This document shows, one piece after another, positions 1 through 6,244 of a stretch of 13,620 nucleotides of DNA. A model generated the notes under the pieces. That model was given only the letters and a program-made list of their open reading frames with translations, made no database searches and was not told the DNA's origin. Source of the stretch: DASUZD01 sp036377055 (GTDB lineage Bacteria; Actinomycetota; Thermoleophilia; Gaiellales; Gaiellaceae); contig DASUZD010000144.1 in assembly GCA_036377055.1 (NCBI GenBank), forward strand, positions 1-13,620, given 5' to 3'. Each line of letters begins with the position of its first letter. The stretch's first letter is position 1. The position numbers were made by a program, and so were the translations under genes.

Positions 1-321
1 CCAGCTGGGCTCGACGGCGCGGCGGGTTCTTGACGGTCTCATGGTGGCCTCCGTGGCGGGGCGGCGCCCGCGTTCGCGAATTGCGTTGAGACTCCGGTTG
101 GTTGCGATCCGGTAGAGCCAGGAGCGCAGCGACGCCCGCTCATCGAAGCCGTCGAGCCCGCGCCAGGCGGCGAGCAGTGTTTCCTGGACGAGATCCTCGG
201 CGTCCTGCACGGAGCCGAGTAGCCGGTAGCAATGCAGCTGAAGCTCGCGCCGGAACGGCTCGACCAGCGACGCGAACGCGCGCTCGTCGCCTCCCTTGGC
301 CCGTTCGAGATCGACGGTCAT
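1..321 (-). CDS. ECF-type RNA polymerase sigma factor, N-terminal part (cut by window edge)
   Basis: The frame is open from an ATG at 321 down to base 1, giving 107 codons; the rest lies outside the window. The product would be an alternative sigma factor that directs RNA polymerase to a specific regulon. Seen: sigma-70 region 2 at about residues 15-85, with the segments LHCYRLLGSVQDAEDLVQET (29-48), AAWRGLDGF (51-59) and SLRSWLYRIATNRSLNAIR (64-82), the usual core-binding and -10-recognition helices. The tail from residue 83 (RERGRRP) is the start of the linker; region 4 is not visible. The LQLHCYRLLGS wording resembles the larger actinobacterial ECF group that includes SigJ/TIGR02960-type factors, which often carry a C-terminal SnoaL-like domain, but that part cannot be checked here. 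No strong Shine-Dalgarno sequence precedes the ATG. The upstream ATG at 326 hits a stop after two codons. The gene is divergent from the MFS gene. Confidence 0.9.
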   Translation of the reverse strand, partial: MTVDLERAKGGDERAFASLVEPFRRELQLHCYRLLGSVQDAEDLVQETLLAAWRGLDGFDERASLRSWLYRIATNRSLNAIRERGRRPATEATMRPSRTRRAVEPSW

Positions 322-346
322 CGCATCAATGACACCAGGTCGGTCG

Positions 347-369
347 GAAACGGACCGGCGGTCCGTTTC
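347..369. promoter_or_regulatory. Perfect 10-bp inverted repeat, candidate operator between divergent genes
   Basis: GAAACGGACC (347-356), a 3-nt spacer GGC, then GGTCCGTTTC (360-369): all ten positions pair. It lies 25 bp upstream of the sigma-factor ATG and 81 bp upstream of the chosen MFS start. Both flanking genes are transcribed away from it, so it is unlikely to be a terminator. The AAACGGACC half-site resembles operators of TetR/AcrR-type repressors, which often control divergent efflux genes. That family assignment is inference, and no TetR gene is visible in the window. Confidence 0.55.
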
Positions 370-450
370 GCGGCATCGCAGTGTCTTTGACGTTGCACCA
401 CCGCGAACCGGAGATGACCTGATGCAGAAGCAACGTTGGGTGCCCGCAAA

Positions 451-1740
451 GTGAGCAGCGCGCTCGCACGCGTGTTCGCCCTTTGGCGCACGGGCCTACC
501 GAGGCCTGTCCTCGTTCTGCAGGGCGGGGACGCGCTCAACTACTTCGGAACCGGACTGCTCCTTCCCTTCGAGATCATCTACCTCCACGCGGCCCGCGGC
601 TTCTCGACGGCGACCGCGGGGCTGGTGCTGGCGACGGTCATGGGTACGGCCGCATTGGTAACGCTCCCTTCCGGCGCGCTCCTCGATCGTTTCAGTGCGA
701 AACGGATCCTGATCGCGGGCAATGTCTTGAACGCACTCGGCTACGGGGGCTTGGCGTTTGTCGACCGTCCTTGGCAAGGCTTCGTCTGCTCGGCCGTCGG
801 CGGTGCCGGCTTTGGACTCGTGGGAACCGCCGGCCAGGTCCTGACCTTGACCCTGGTCCCGGCGGAGCAGCGCGCCGCATCGACCGCGCTCCGACGAGTC
901 GCAGGCAACTTCGGTCTCGGCCTCGGCGCGACGTTTGCGGGCTTCATCGTCGCGGCCACCCATGATCACCTCCAGGCGTTCCAGGGCCTCTACCTCTTCG
1001 ACGCAGTCACGTTCGTCGTCGTCGCGCTGGTTGTGCTCGTCTGGATCCCGGATCCTGGCCTCGCGGATGCTCCGTCGGCGAGCGAGGGCGCACAGGGGTT
1101 CCGAGCTATTGCTCGGGATCGGCTCTTGCTGGCCTTGATCGCGGGCAACCTCGCGCTTGTGATGATCGGCGGTGCGTTCTTCTCCTTCATCCTCTCGCCG
1201 TTTGCGGCGGCGCATACACCTGTCGGGCCCGTTGGGATCGGTGTCGTCCTCTTCATCAACACCTTCTTCATCGTCGTAGCGCAGATACCGGCGACACGGG
1301 TGGTGGTGCAGATGCGCCGCACTCACGCTTTGTTCGCCACCAGCGCCACATTCGCAGTCGGCCTGCTCGCGGTCCTGCTCGCAACGCTCACGCACTCGAC
1401 GCTCGCCGCTACCACCGTCTTGGCCGGCGTCGCGATCCTGATCGCGATCGCTGAGTGTGGCCAGTTCATCGTGCTCGGCCCGCTAGTCGCGGAAATCGCC
1501 CCGCCGCATCTGCTCGGTCGCTACATGTCGCTGTACCAGCTCAGCTTCATGGTCGGCGTGGCTCTCGGCCCCGCGGTCGGCGGCGTGCTGCTCGGAACGT
1601 CACCGGAGACCATCTGGTGGGGCGGCGCCTTCGCGCTGGCACTGACCGGAGCCGGCTTCCTTCGACTCGGAAACCGGATACCCGACCCCCTCTTCCCGAC
1701 GAAATCCCCGCCGCTGCAGGCCGCGTCAGAGGCCACCTGA
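451..1740 (+). CDS. MFS transporter (multidrug-efflux-like)
   Basis: Major facilitator superfamily permease of about 429 residues, the usual size for a 12-helix member. It would move a small solute or drug across the cytoplasmic membrane by proton exchange. Seen: the loop 2-3 signature (motif A) as SGALLDRFSAKR at about residues 74-85, long alternating hydrophobic segments throughout, a central charged loop (IPDPGLADAPSASEGAQGFRAIARDR), and a Gly/Pro-rich helix near residue 370 (GVALGPAVGGVLLG). Start choice: GTG at 451; a TTG at 436 would add five residues. Neither has a good Shine-Dalgarno sequence. A GGAG at 409-412 is instead placed to start a 10-codon ORF at 422 whose TGA overlaps the GTG (GTGA), which favours 451. 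The gene is divergent from an ECF sigma factor across a palindrome. The substrate cannot be told from the sequence. Confidence 0.88.
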   Translation: MSSALARVFALWRTGLPRPVLVLQGGDALNYFGTGLLLPFEIIYLHAARGFSTATAGLVLATVMGTAALVTLPSGALLDRFSAKRILIAGNVLNALGYGGLAFVDRPWQGFVCSAVGGAGFGLVGTAGQVLTLTLVPAEQRAASTALRRVAGNFGLGLGATFAGFIVAATHDHLQAFQGLYLFDAVTFVVVALVVLVWIPDPGLADAPSASEGAQGFRAIARDRLLLALIAGNLALVMIGGAFFSFILSPFAAAHTPVGPVGIGVVLFINTFFIVVAQIPATRVVVQMRRTHALFATSATFAVGLLAVLLATLTHSTLAATTVLAGVAILIAIAECGQFIVLGPLVAEIAPPHLLGRYMSLYQLSFMVGVALGPAVGGVLLGTSPETIWWGGAFALALTGAGFLRLGNRIPDPLFPTKSPPLQAASEAT

Positions 1741-1847
1741 TGCGCCGAGGGATGGCGGGGATCCTCTGACCGGCCGGACGCGAAAGCTCCATAAACGGCT
1801 CCATACCCACCGCACGTTCGACGAAGAAGCAAGTCGCCCTGAACGAG

Positions 1848-1870
1848 AAAGCGCCGACGTGCGGCGCTTT
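1848..1870 (-). terminator. Hairpin terminator after the tRNA-like remnant, copy 1
   Basis: AAAGCGCCG (1848-1856) and CGGCGCTTT (1862-1870) pair perfectly around a 5-nt loop. On the minus strand the hairpin begins about 6 nt after the tRNA-like 3' end and ends in TTT, as expected for a factor-independent terminator inherited with a tRNA gene. The A/T tracts on both sides would let it also stop plus-strand transcription leaving the MFS gene, whose stop codon is 107 bp upstream. Confidence 0.6.
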
Positions 1871-1875
1871 TGCAG

Positions 1876-1917
1876 AGCCCTCTGACGGACTCGAACCGTC
1901 GACCCCCTCCTTACCAT
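1876..1917 (-). pseudogene. 3' half of a tRNA-Thr(GGU)-like gene, copy 1
   Basis: Read on the minus strand from 1917, the bases fit tRNA numbering exactly: anticodon loop ATGGTAA (anticodon GGT), GGAGG, variable GGGTC, T-stem GACGG, T-loop TTCGAGT, T-stem CCGTC, acceptor 3' strand AGAGGGC and discriminator T. The T-arm pairs perfectly. The 5' half is missing: no GCCCTCT acceptor strand or D-arm lies upstream at the right distance, and the bases just before the loop do not pair with GGAGG. It is therefore not a working tRNA. It matches the partial tRNA copy left at one end of an element integrated into a tRNA gene. Confidence 0.65.
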
Positions 1918-2043
1918 GCGCTCCGATCGGCAACCAGTCGCAACCAATCGCAGCGAATTTGGCTTGTTTAGGCCGTTTTCGCTCGTGGAGACTTGCCACC
2001 GCTAGCGCCTGCTAGCGACCGCAATGCTCCATAAACGCTCCAT

Positions 2044-2216
2044 ACTCAAAAACGGCTTGGGGGCGGGCAAGCGGCGCGGAAGCGGACGACGGCGATCTGG
2101 CCGCCGGGCCGAAGTCGGGTTGCTGCCCCAGCCGAAGGGATTCGAACCTGGGATGCCTGGTGCGGTGCCGCGGCGCGGATTGTTCCGCGGGGTCGCTGGA
2201 TGCGTCCCACCCGCGT
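2044..2216. other. Intergenic spacer with a short palindrome, no gene seen
   Basis: No credible ORF. It holds a perfect 6-bp-arm hairpin CGCGGA-ttgt-TCCGCG (2174-2189), about 28 bp past the RR1 stop codon. It has no T-run, so a terminator role is only possible. A T-loop-like GGTTCGAATCC (minus strand, near 2138-2148) also occurs, but its stem does not pair. Confidence 0.35.
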
Positions 2217-2864
2217 CTAGTTTGCTCGCAGGTAGGTGAGGACGGCGAGCACGCGGCGGTGCGAGTCGGGATCGGCGTCGAGTCCGAGCTTCTGGAAGAT
2301 CTGCGTCACGTGCGCTTCGACCGTGCGCTCGGTGACGAAGAGGCGTGAGGCGATCGCGCGGTTGGAGAGTCCTTCTGCCAGTTGGCCGAGGACGTCGCGT
2401 TCGCGCGCTGTCAGGTCTGCGAGTGGGTCGATTCGGCGGCGGCGGCCGAGGAGGCGGGAGACGATCGTTGGGTCGACGACCGTCTCGCCGTCGGCGAGCC
2501 GGCGCAATGCGTCGACGAGGTTGATTGCGTCGAAGACGCGTTCCTTGAGCAGGTAGCCGACACGCTCCGGCTGGTCTTCGAGGAGCCGCAAGGCGTAGCT
2601 CGGCTCGATGTACTTGGAGAGGACAAGCACGCCGACGTCGGGGTGGTCGCTGCGGATCGTTCGGGCGGCGGCCAACCCTTCATCCGTGTGCGTCGGGGGC
2701 ATGCGGATGTCGACGATCACGGCGTCGGGACGGGCAAGTCTGATGTGGCGCAGGAGCGCTTCTGCGTCCTCGGCTTGGGCGACGACGTCGATGCCGGCCT
2801 GTTGGAGCAGGTGAACGATGCCCTGGCGCGTGAGCAGGTCGTCTTCGGCGACGACTACGCGCAT
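2217..2864 (-). CDS. NarL/FixJ-family response regulator (RR1)
   Basis: Two-component response regulator of 215 residues, the normal length for the family. Phosphorylation of the receiver would switch on DNA binding. Seen: receiver at residues 1-120 with acidic pair D8-D9, phospho-acceptor D52 (VIVDIRMP), switch serine S83 (VLSKY) and conserved K107 (YLLKERV). A LuxR-type helix-turn-helix lies at about 150-196 (LTARERDVLGQLAEGLSNRA, then the recognition-helix segment TERTVEAHVTQIFQKLGL). Every key receiver residue is present. The ATG at 2864 lies inside the end of HK1 with a 10-nt overlap and a GGAG a few bases upstream, so the two are translationally coupled and HK1 is the presumed partner. 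Because HK1 looks catalytically defective, RR1 may receive phosphate from another kinase such as HK2. Confidence 0.95.
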   Translation of the reverse strand: MRVVVAEDDLLTRQGIVHLLQQAGIDVVAQAEDAEALLRHIRLARPDAVIVDIRMPPTHTDEGLAAARTIRSDHPDVGVLVLSKYIEPSYALRLLEDQPERVGYLLKERVFDAINLVDALRRLADGETVVDPTIVSRLLGRRRRIDPLADLTARERDVLGQLAEGLSNRAIASRLFVTERTVEAHVTQIFQKLGLDADPDSHRRVLAVLTYLRAN

Positions 2865-4639
2865 GGGATCTCCGCTCGCAGCGTTGTTGTCTCTGCTTGC
2901 ACGGAACCTCCGAGCGCGCCGACGCGATCGCTGAGTTCGATTGGGGGAGCGCCGCGTTGTTCTCCGTCGTCTCGCGCCTCGACGACGAGCCGGTCGTCCC
3001 GCTCGCGGACGTCGACGTGGACGAACGTCGCGTCTCGGGCTGCGGCGTCATCGATCGCTTCGGCGACGGTGAGGTAGACCGCCGTTTCGACGGTGGGCGG
3101 GTAGCGCTTCGAAGACACACCGGCGAGCTCGACAGGGAGCGGAGCGGTGTCGGCGAGGCCGGCGAGTGCGGGCTCGAGTCCAGCCTCGATCAGCACGGCT
3201 GGGTAGATCCCCTGCGCGAGCTGGCGAAGCTCGTCGAGCGCGGCCTGCGACTCCGCGCCGCTCGAGCTCAGCAGCGCGGCGAGCTCCCCCTCGCCGTCTG
3301 CCTCAGCGTCGGCGTGCGCGAGGCGCAGCTGGTAGGAGAGTGCGAGCAGCCGCTGTTGGGCTCCATCGTGCAGGTTGCGCTCCAATCGACGCCGCTCCTC
3401 GTCCGCGGCCTCGACGATGCGCGCGCGTGAGGTGCGCACCGCCTCGAGTTGTGCGAGCACCTCCGCCTGCAGACGCTCGTTGTCGACGGCGAGACGCGCC
3501 GCCGATCCGATCTCACGCCCCAGGTCCGGCACGTCGAGCAGATTCGCGTCATGGACGACGGCCGCGATCATTTCGCCGCCGCGGGTAATCGGCGTCACGG
3601 CGCGCCCGTTGCCGGGCACGGGCGCCGGGCGCTGCGCCTGCTTGCCGGCCGCGTCGACGAAACGCTGTGCGTCCGGCAGCCAGTACAGAACCTCGAGCGT
3701 GGGGTCGCTCAAGGCGGCGGCGAGCGCAGCTTGCAGCCCTCCCAGCTGGGGTGCCTCCCGTAGCTCTCGGGCAAGACGAGCGACCGAGGTCCGGGTGCGA
3801 CGCGTTCGGCCGGCGCTCCACCCGATGCCGGCCGCGAGTGCCACGACCGAGAGCGAAAAGGCAACGAAGAGCGAGGAGAAAAGGCCGCTGTGCGGGTCCT
3901 CGAGCGGCTTGTGCCAGAGCGTGGATGCGTACGCGGACGCGGCCACCCCGACCAAGGCAGCAGCGCCTAGCCCCGGCCAGAGCTGCCGCCGCGCCGGGCC
4001 GCTTGCCGACGCCATTCTCACGGCCGCGACGAGCACGACAGCGACGCTGATCGAGGCCAAGGCACCGGGCCACAGCTCGTCGATTGTTCGAGTCAGTCCG
4101 AGCTCCGACCGGACCAAGAAGGAGTTGTCGATGCAGTTCCGCCAGCAGTGCGGGTCGAGGATGGGGTCGCGGAAGAGCGCCCGGCCGACTGCCGCCACTG
4201 CGGCGAGCGTGTAAGTGGCGACCGCTGCGGCTTGCCCGAGCCGCGAGTTGACGCGGCCGGTCGGGAGGGACAGCGCGAGGTCCACGACAAGGGCCAGGAA
4301 GATCGGCGGTGCGACTGCACCGAGGCTGACAGCGAGCGCAAGACCGTGGTTCCAGCCCTCCCAGTCGGGCCCGAACCAGGTCACGCCGGCCAGAATCGTT
4401 AGCACTCCCAGCCGCCGTCGCGGCTCTGCTGCGGCGAAGAGGCCGGCGGCGAGCAGGCCGAGGCCGGCTGCAAGGTCGGACGTCCGCGCAGCCATAGACG
4501 CATCGCCATAGGTCGTGACGCTCGCCGTAGACGGTCCGGACCCCGGCAGAACGAGGGCCGCGATCGCATACGCGAGCACGACAAGCATTGCTACGAATCG
4601 CCACGGCCACCGCCGGAGCCTCGAGGTCCAGCCCGCCAC
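2855..4639 (-). CDS. HisKA_3-type sensor histidine kinase with degenerate ATP-binding domain (HK1)
   Basis: Membrane sensor kinase of 594 residues. Seen: a multi-helix N-terminal membrane domain (hydrophobic segments at about 12-32, 56-71, 96-125, 136-155, 192-210, 222-242 and 255-277); a soluble linker resembling a GAF-like region (DPTLEVLYWLPDAQRFVD, 312-329); a dimerisation/phosphotransfer helix with an intact H box, phospho-acceptor H424 in RNLHDGAQQRL; and a C-terminal ATPase-like domain. That last domain is unusual. The N-box asparagine is replaced (VAEAIDDAAARDA, D530/D531), the G1 motif reads DDGEQRG (557-563) instead of DDGxGG, and the glycine-rich segment before SDRVGALGG is shortened. 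HK2 keeps all of these. ATP binding is probably lost or weak. The start is GTG at 4639 with no visible Shine-Dalgarno sequence. The stop overlaps RR1 by 10 nt. It is divergent from the DctP gene across about 120 bp. Confidence 0.92.
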   Translation of the reverse strand: MAGWTSRLRRWPWRFVAMLVVLAYAIAALVLPGSGPSTASVTTYGDASMAARTSDLAAGLGLLAAGLFAAAEPRRRLGVLTILAGVTWFGPDWEGWNHGLALAVSLGAVAPPIFLALVVDLALSLPTGRVNSRLGQAAAVATYTLAAVAAVGRALFRDPILDPHCWRNCIDNSFLVRSELGLTRTIDELWPGALASISVAVVLVAAVRMASASGPARRQLWPGLGAAALVGVAASAYASTLWHKPLEDPHSGLFSSLFVAFSLSVVALAAGIGWSAGRTRRTRTSVARLARELREAPQLGGLQAALAAALSDPTLEVLYWLPDAQRFVDAAGKQAQRPAPVPGNGRAVTPITRGGEMIAAVVHDANLLDVPDLGREIGSAARLAVDNERLQAEVLAQLEAVRTSRARIVEAADEERRRLERNLHDGAQQRLLALSYQLRLAHADAEADGEGELAALLSSSGAESQAALDELRQLAQGIYPAVLIEAGLEPALAGLADTAPLPVELAGVSSKRYPPTVETAVYLTVAEAIDDAAARDATFVHVDVRERDDRLVVEARDDGEQRGAPPIELSDRVGALGGSVQAETTTLRAEIPCA

Positions 4640-4759
4640 GTGACGATTGTCGCAGCGTGCGAAGCCGAGGCACAGCGTGGCAGGCCACGGTCCAGAGCTC
4701 CACGATCCTGTTGCTGGCCACGATGCGGAAAACCGCTTTACGCTCTAGCCTCCGCAGAT

Positions 4760-6244
4760 GTGAACAGCGTTGGACGGGTCGGGATCCTAGCCCTCGTCGT
4801 CGGCGTCGGCGGCCTGTCAGCTGGCTGTAGCGCTCGGCACCGGCAGAGCGTGGCCGACAAGGCAGGTGGCTCGGGCGGCGGCCCGGTCGTGCTTCGCCTC
4901 GGCGTCAGCGACGGTCCCGAGCTCGCCGAGTCGCGGCTGGCTCGCTACTTCGCCGCTCAGGTCGCGAAGCTCTCGCAGGGGAGGCTCAAGATCCGTGTCA
5001 CGTTCCTTGCGGCCGGGAGCAGCACGCCCGACGTCGAGGCGCGAACGATCGAGCTTGTCCGCGCGGGCAGGTACGACCTCGGCTGGGTCGCTGCGCGCGC
5101 CTGGGACGAACTCGGCGTCACGAGCTTCCAGGCGCTCCAGGCGCCGTTCCTGATCACGAATTACCCGCTGCTCGACAGAGTGCTGACGAGCCCACTTGCC
5201 ACCGAGATGCTCGCCGGCCTGAAAGACGAGGACGTCGTCGGCCTCGCCCTGATCCCGGGCCTGCTCCGTCATCCAATCAGCGTCAAACGCCCGTTCGTCT
5301 CACGCGCGGACTTCGCCGGAGCGCACATTCGCGATCTGCCGTCGAGGGCGACCGACGGTTTGCTGCAAGCGCTCGGCGCAGTGCCCGTGCACGTCAGCAA
5401 CGACGACTTCGGCAGCGAGCTCGCGCAGGCGCGAATCGACGGCACCGAGCTCTCGATCATCAACGCGCCGATCGGCGGCATCCTGACCGCAAACGTCGCC
5501 TTCTTTCCGAAGGTGCTCACGCTCTTTACCGGCAAGCGCGCCTTCGCCGGGCTCAGCGACGACCAACAGGACATCCTCCGCGAGGCCGCCAAGCGAACGC
5601 TAAAGCACAACGCCTCCTTCCCCGTTCGAACGGCGCTTGCATTCGAGGGCCTGCTCGCACGGCAGTACTGCCGCTTGCCCGGCCGGATCGTCCTTGCGAG
5701 CAAGGATGAGCGGGCGGAGCTCGTTCGTGCGGCCCAGCCTGTTTACAGGCTGCTCGAGCGTCACCCGCAGACGAAGGCGGAGATCGTGCAGATCCGCGCG
5801 ATGAAGGCCGCGCTTCGTTCACCTCCACCCATCGTTGTGCCGTCGAGCTGCCTCGGACCGGGTCAACAGGCCGAGCTCAGCGGGCGGCGCTCGCCGAGCG
5901 TCCTTAACGGCACCTACCACCTCCTCCTGACCGCAGCTGCGGCACGCGCCTTCGGACCGCCAGCAGACACGCAAGCCAGCAGCTACCCGATCGTCATCAC
6001 CACCGTTCTGCGCGACGGCAAGTGGATGGCGAACGCCGATCAACCGCCTGACATCGGCACGTACAGCATTACCGGAAACGCGTTCGCGTTGCGACTCGGC
6101 GACGTGATGCGGTTCACGTTCGTGCGCGATCCCGGCGGCACGCTGCACCTGAGGCCGATCCCGCCGATGGATCGAGGCGACCAGTTCGTCTGGGCAGGAG
6201 CGCCGTGGCTCCGGGTCGGGCCGCCGACGAGGAAGATCCCCTAA
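4760..6244 (+). CDS. DctP-type TRAP solute-binding lipoprotein with extra C-terminal domain
   Basis: Predicted exported lipoprotein of 494 residues that binds a small organic acid outside the membrane. The GTG at 4760 gives a clean lipoprotein signal: VGRVGILALVVGVGG, then lipobox LSAGC with C23 as the lipidated residue. The frame is open back to 4640, but that extension is basic and would bury the signal. The DctP fold covers about 43-345: LRLGVSDGPELAESRLARYF opens it, and HIRDLPSRATDGLLQALGAV (190-209) matches the family's ligand segment, with R191 in the place of the conserved carboxylate-binding arginine. Residues about 365-490 are an additional beta-rich domain (SYPIVITTV, GTYSITGNAF, VMRFTFVRDPGGTLHLRPI) that I do not recognise and that ordinary DctP proteins (about 330 residues) lack. 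No DctQ or DctM permease gene is nearby; the neighbours are two kinase operons, so a sensing role is plausible. It overlaps the HK2 stop tail-to-tail by 4 nt. Confidence 0.85.
   Translation: MNSVGRVGILALVVGVGGLSAGCSARHRQSVADKAGGSGGGPVVLRLGVSDGPELAESRLARYFAAQVAKLSQGRLKIRVTFLAAGSSTPDVEARTIELVRAGRYDLGWVAARAWDELGVTSFQALQAPFLITNYPLLDRVLTSPLATEMLAGLKDEDVVGLALIPGLLRHPISVKRPFVSRADFAGAHIRDLPSRATDGLLQALGAVPVHVSNDDFGSELAQARIDGTELSIINAPIGGILTANVAFFPKVLTLFTGKRAFAGLSDDQQDILREAAKRTLKHNASFPVRTALAFEGLLARQYCRLPGRIVLASKDERAELVRAAQPVYRLLERHPQTKAEIVQIRAMKAALRSPPPIVVPSSCLGPGQQAELSGRRSPSVLNGTYHLLLTAAAARAFGPPADTQASSYPIVITTVLRDGKWMANADQPPDIGTYSITGNAFALRLGDVMRFTFVRDPGGTLHLRPIPPMDRGDQFVWAGAPWLRVGPPTRKIP

Larger units (their letters stand above)
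1786..2043 (-). repeat. Attachment-site-like module, copy 1
   Basis: Non-coding block that recurs collinearly at 12006-12261. On the plus strand it reads: two GCTCCAT boxes (1786 and 1798, 12-nt step); a conserved ACCGCACG; a 9-bp hairpin (1848-1870); TTTTGCA; a 48-bp core (1876-1923) identical in both copies; GCAACC boxes at 1930 and 1940 with a degenerate GCAG at 1950 (10-nt steps); CTTGTTT; 10-bp tandem units GCTAGCGCCT and GCTAGCGACC (2001-2020); then two more GCTCCAT boxes (2026 and 2037, 11-nt step). Core plus paired outer boxes plus phased inner repeats is the layout of a tyrosine-recombinase att region overlapping a tRNA 3' end. Minus-strand orientation follows the tRNA-like core. Mobility is inferred; the repeat structure is observed. 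Confidence 0.6.

Noticed and set aside
1726..1947. Minus-strand ORF with GSTVRVRQRA
   Set aside because: Another reading frame of the tRNA-like core; a well-known kind of spurious ORF over tRNA sequence.
1876..1950. Complete tRNA-Thr gene
   Set aside because: Only positions from the anticodon loop to the discriminator fit. There is no 5' acceptor strand, no D-arm, and the anticodon stem lacks its 5' strand.
1547..1999. Minus-strand ORF containing GKEGVDGSSPSEG
   Set aside because: This peptide is the conceptual translation of the tRNA-like 3' half and its flanks. The same nonsense peptide appears in the second module because the DNA core is identical, not because a protein is conserved.
2128..2199. 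Second tRNA on the minus strand (T-loop-like GGTTCGAATCC, CCAGC/GCTGG ends 72 nt apart)
   Set aside because: The T-stem does not pair (CCAGG against CCCTT), the middle folds as an unrelated CGCGGA/TCCGCG hairpin, and there is no recognisable D-arm or anticodon loop.
4640..4759. Upstream start of the DctP gene at 4640
   Set aside because: It would place 40 basic, cysteine-containing residues before a clear lipoprotein signal peptide.
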